64,000 nt of DNA. It comes from Oceaniglobus roseus. GTDB lineage: Bacteria; Pseudomonadota; Alphaproteobacteria; Rhodobacterales; Rhodobacteraceae. Every line of letters begins with the position of its first letter. The stretch's first letter is position 1. The notes under the pieces were generated by a model. The model ran no database searches, was not told the origin of the DNA, and worked only from the letters and a program-made list of their open reading frames with translations. A program made the position numbers and the translations under genes. This document shows positions 61,370 through 64,000 of the stretch, piece after piece. Location of the stretch: NCBI RefSeq assembly GCF_002869745.1, contig NZ_PNOS01000007.1, positions 53,696-117,695 of the forward strand, written 5' to 3'.

Positions 61370-62654
61370 TTGGCCGGATCGACCGCCCCGTTTTCCCGCT
61401 TCGAATGGATGATCGCCTGGCGCTACCTGCGCGCCAAGCGGGCCGAGGGCGGGGTCAGCGTGATGACCTGGATCAGCCTCGTCGGCATCACGCTCGCCGT
61501 CTTCGCGCTCATCGCGACCCTCGCCGTGCGCTCGGGCTTCCGGGAAGAGTTCGTGGACACCATCCTCGGCGCCAACGCCCATGTCACCATCTACTCGGCC
61601 CAGTACCAGGACGCCGACGGCCAGATCACCCGGAAGATCACCGATTACGCCGCCATGGCCGACCGGGTGCGCCAGGTGCCGGGCGTCACCACCGTCGCGC
61701 CGCTGGTGAAGGGGCAGGTCATGGCCTCGGTCCGCGGCAACACGGCGGGGGTCGAGGTCTTCGGCATCGCCCCGGCCGATCTCGCCAACATTCCCCGCAT
61801 CGCCCACCCCGAGAGCAGCCAGGGCAGCCTCGCCGGGTTCGGCGAGAACGAGGGCATCGCCATCGGCTCGGGCGTCGCGCAGGAGCTGGGGGTCACGGTC
61901 GGCGACACCGTCAAGCTGATCTCGCCCGACGGGGCGAAGACGGCCTTCGGCACCTCTCCGCGGGTGTCGAACTACCCGGTCGCCTACATCTTCACCGCGG
62001 GCCGCTACGACATCGACCGCACCCGGGTCTACATGCCCTTCGCCGCCGCCCAGACCTATTTCAACCGCGAGGGCGCGGCGGACGAGCTCGAGATCATGGT
62101 CTCCGATCCCGACCGGGTCGAGGACATGATCGTGCCGCTGGCGCAGGCGGGGGGCGAGCGGGCGCTGGTCTGGACCTGGCGCGACGCCTCGGGCGCCTTC
62201 CTGCGCGCGCTCGACATCGAGGACAACGTGATGTTCATCATCCTGTCGATCCTGGTGCTGATCGCGGCCATGAACATCATCTCGGGCCTGATCATGCTGG
62301 TGAAGAACAAGGGCCGCGACATCGGTATCCTGCGCACCATCGGCCTCTCCGAAGGCTCGATCCTCAGGGTCTTCTTCATCTGCGGCGCGATGACCGGGCT
62401 CGTCGGCACCCTTGCCGGGGTGATCCTCGGCTGCGCCTTCGCGATCTGGATCGACCCGATCTTCAGCCTCGTGAACTACCTCTCCGGCGGCGGCGTCTGG
62501 GATCCCTCGATCCGCGGCATCTATGCCCTCCCGGCGAAGCTCGAACTGAACGACGTGCTGTCGGCGGTGATCCTGTCGCTCGGCCTCTCCTTCGTCGTCA
62601 CCATCTTTCCCGCCCGCCGCGCCGCGCGGATGAACCCGGTGGAGGCGCTGCGCT

Positions 62655-62662
<8 letters not shown>
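61370..62662 (+). CDS. Lipoprotein-releasing ABC transporter permease LolC/LolE family
   Basis: A 430-residue permease with four membrane helices: one near the N-terminus (MTWISLVGITLAVFALIATLAV) and three at the C-terminus. A large periplasmic domain lies between them (GFREEFVDTILGANAHVTIYSA... LANIPRIAHPESSQGSLAGFGENEGIAIGSGVA). It releases outer-membrane lipoproteins to LolA. TTG 61370 (AGSTAPFSRFEWMIAWRYLR) is preferred since AAAGGA lies 9 bp upstream; TTG 61352 is an alternative. It overlaps lolD by 8 bp. Confidence 0.92.
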
Positions 62663-63332
<670 letters not shown>

Positions 63333-63389
63333 TCCGCGGCAGAATCACGCGGGCCCGTCCCGCACCGCGCTGTCCTTCCTCGACCATCC

Positions 63390-63427
63390 CCCTGTTTCTT
63401 CTTTGCAGAAATACTCCCGCCGGAGGC
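63390..63427. repeat. Dispersed intergenic repeat, copy 2
   Basis: Runs from CCCTGTTTC through CTTTGCA and AAATACTCCCGCC to GGAGGC, in the same orientation as the copy at 8164-8202. One base shorter in the middle (CAGAAATAC versus CACCAAATAC). It lies between lolD and the LexA box of the imuA-like gene. Confidence 0.7.
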
Positions 63428-63493
63428 ATCCGCCGTCTCCGCCCGCGGGCGGCCCGGGCGGGGCACCGTCCCCGGATCCCACGAATCCGTTGA

Positions 63494-63508
63494 GAACAAA
63501 TTAAGAAC
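63494..63508. promoter_or_regulatory. LexA box (GAAC-N7-GAAC) upstream of the ImuA-like gene
   Basis: GAAC at 63494-63497, seven bases AAATTAA, GAAC at 63505-63508, 16 bp before the ATG. Exact match to the alphaproteobacterial SOS box; it supports the ImuA assignment because imuA-imuB-dnaE2 cassettes are SOS-controlled. Confidence 0.8.
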
Positions 63509-63524
63509 ATGCGAGGATCGTGCC

Positions 63525-64000
63525 ATGACCTCGCCGCTCACCCATGCGAAGATCCTGAACCCGGGCGCCGATGCGCCGGACACCGGGCAGGCGTTCCTCG
63601 GCGACCTGCGTCTCAGGGCGGGCAGGGTGCACGAATTCTGCGGTCCCGCCCGCTGGACCCTCGCCCTCGCCCTGGCGGGGCGGACGAGCGGAGAGGTGTT
63701 CTGGATCAGCCCTTCCTGGGGCCCGCCGCCGCCCAACCCCGACGGCTTCGCGCCCTGGGTCGCGCCGTCGCGGATCACCTTCCTCGCGCCGACCCGTCCC
63801 GACGACATACTCTGGTGTCTCGAGGAGGTGCTGCGCGCGGGGGCGGTGGGGCTGGCCGTTGCCGACCTGCCCGAGGCGCCGGGCCTGACCCCGGTGCGCC
63901 GCCTGCACCTGGCCGCGGGCACCTCCGGGCTGGCGCCGCTCGGGGTGCTGCTGACGCCGGGGCAGGGCGGGGCGGGGGGGGTGGAAAGCCGCTGGTCGCT
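63525..64000 (+). CDS. ImuA-like protein, 3'-truncated
   Basis: At least 158 residues, cut by the window end. It contains a RecA/ImuA-like core: a degenerate nucleotide loop (EFCGPARWTLALALAG), FWISPSWG, APTRPDDILWCLEEVLRAGAVGLAVADLPEAPGLTPVRRLHLAA. ImuA proteins partner with ImuB (a Y-family polymerase-like protein) and DnaE2 in SOS mutagenesis. The LexA box upstream supports this. Its partners, if present, lie beyond the window. Confidence 0.75.
   Translation, partial: MTSPLTHAKILNPGADAPDTGQAFLGDLRLRAGRVHEFCGPARWTLALALAGRTSGEVFWISPSWGPPPPNPDGFAPWVAPSRITFLAPTRPDDILWCLEEVLRAGAVGLAVADLPEAPGLTPVRRLHLAAGTSGLAPLGVLLTPGQGGAGGVESRWS

Overview
The window looks like chromosomal DNA of a high-GC alphaproteobacterium, most likely Rhodobacteraceae/Roseobacteraceae (Rhodobacter-Paracoccus-Roseobacter group). 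The grounds are the codon use, a short proline-tRNA ligase without insertion domain, an LdtR-type regulator, GAAC-N7-GAAC LexA boxes, and a DUF1127 gene followed by an RNA array that matches the CcsR ('cuckoo') locus of Rhodobacter sphaeroides. Gene density is normal. I found no prophage, insertion sequence or CRISPR array. The one clear compositional outlier is an AT-rich gene at 30673-31740.

Layout. 1-5 kb: 3' part of ychF, a frameshifted membrane cyclic-nucleotide-binding protein, an AbrB/MazE-type antitoxin with a Doc toxin, and a UdgX + radical SAM repair pair behind a LexA box. 5-9.4 kb: kdsB-kdsA for lipopolysaccharide Kdo, a phosphomannomutase and an iron alcohol dehydrogenase. 9.5-11.7 kb: a glutamine synthetase-like ligase divergent from a MarR regulator. 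11.9-19.6 kb: an exopolysaccharide block (CapD-type dehydratase, YjbH, GfcB/YjbF lipoprotein, sugar transferase, epimerase-like protein, Wza-type export lipoprotein). 19.6-26.9 kb: HupE/DUF4198 divergent pair, aspartate aminotransferase, HTH regulator, SdhE, LdtR, gloA and two DUF1194 proteins. 27.1-29.5 kb: a Slam outer-membrane assembly protein with its probable surface lipoprotein client, beside a suspicious poly-G/poly-C stretch. 29.7-31.7 kb: thyX translationally coupled to an AT-rich double PD-(D/E)XK nuclease-like gene. 31.8-41 kb: small metabolic and membrane genes, a D-aminopeptidase-like hydrolase, tRNA-Gly(GCC), pyruvate carboxylase, a PAS protein and an FMN hydroxy-acid dehydrogenase.

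41.1-43.4 kb is a quorum-sensing locus: luxR, luxI, a 40-codon ORF ending in a strong hairpin, and a LuxR-like protein without DNA-binding domain. It is followed by uvrD behind its own LexA box. Downstream of uvrD, on the opposite strand, a DUF1127 gene is followed by about seven tandem units of about 120 bp. Each unit has two hairpins exposing CCUCCUCCC-type loops, which is the CcsR/cuckoo sRNA architecture.

47.4-57 kb: an Mrp-type Fe-S carrier, then a 750-bp regulatory region (TGGGN-type MraZ boxes, a near-perfect palindrome, DnaA boxes) ahead of the division/cell-wall operon mraZ-rsmH-ftsL-ftsI-murE-murF-mraY. 57.2-64 kb: proS, a PQQ-type sugar dehydrogenase, an endonuclease/exonuclease/phosphatase-family protein, the lipoprotein-release transporter lolC/E-lolD, and the start of an ImuA-like SOS mutagenesis gene behind a third LexA box.

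All calls come from reading sequence and translations. No database search was run, and GC values are estimates by eye.
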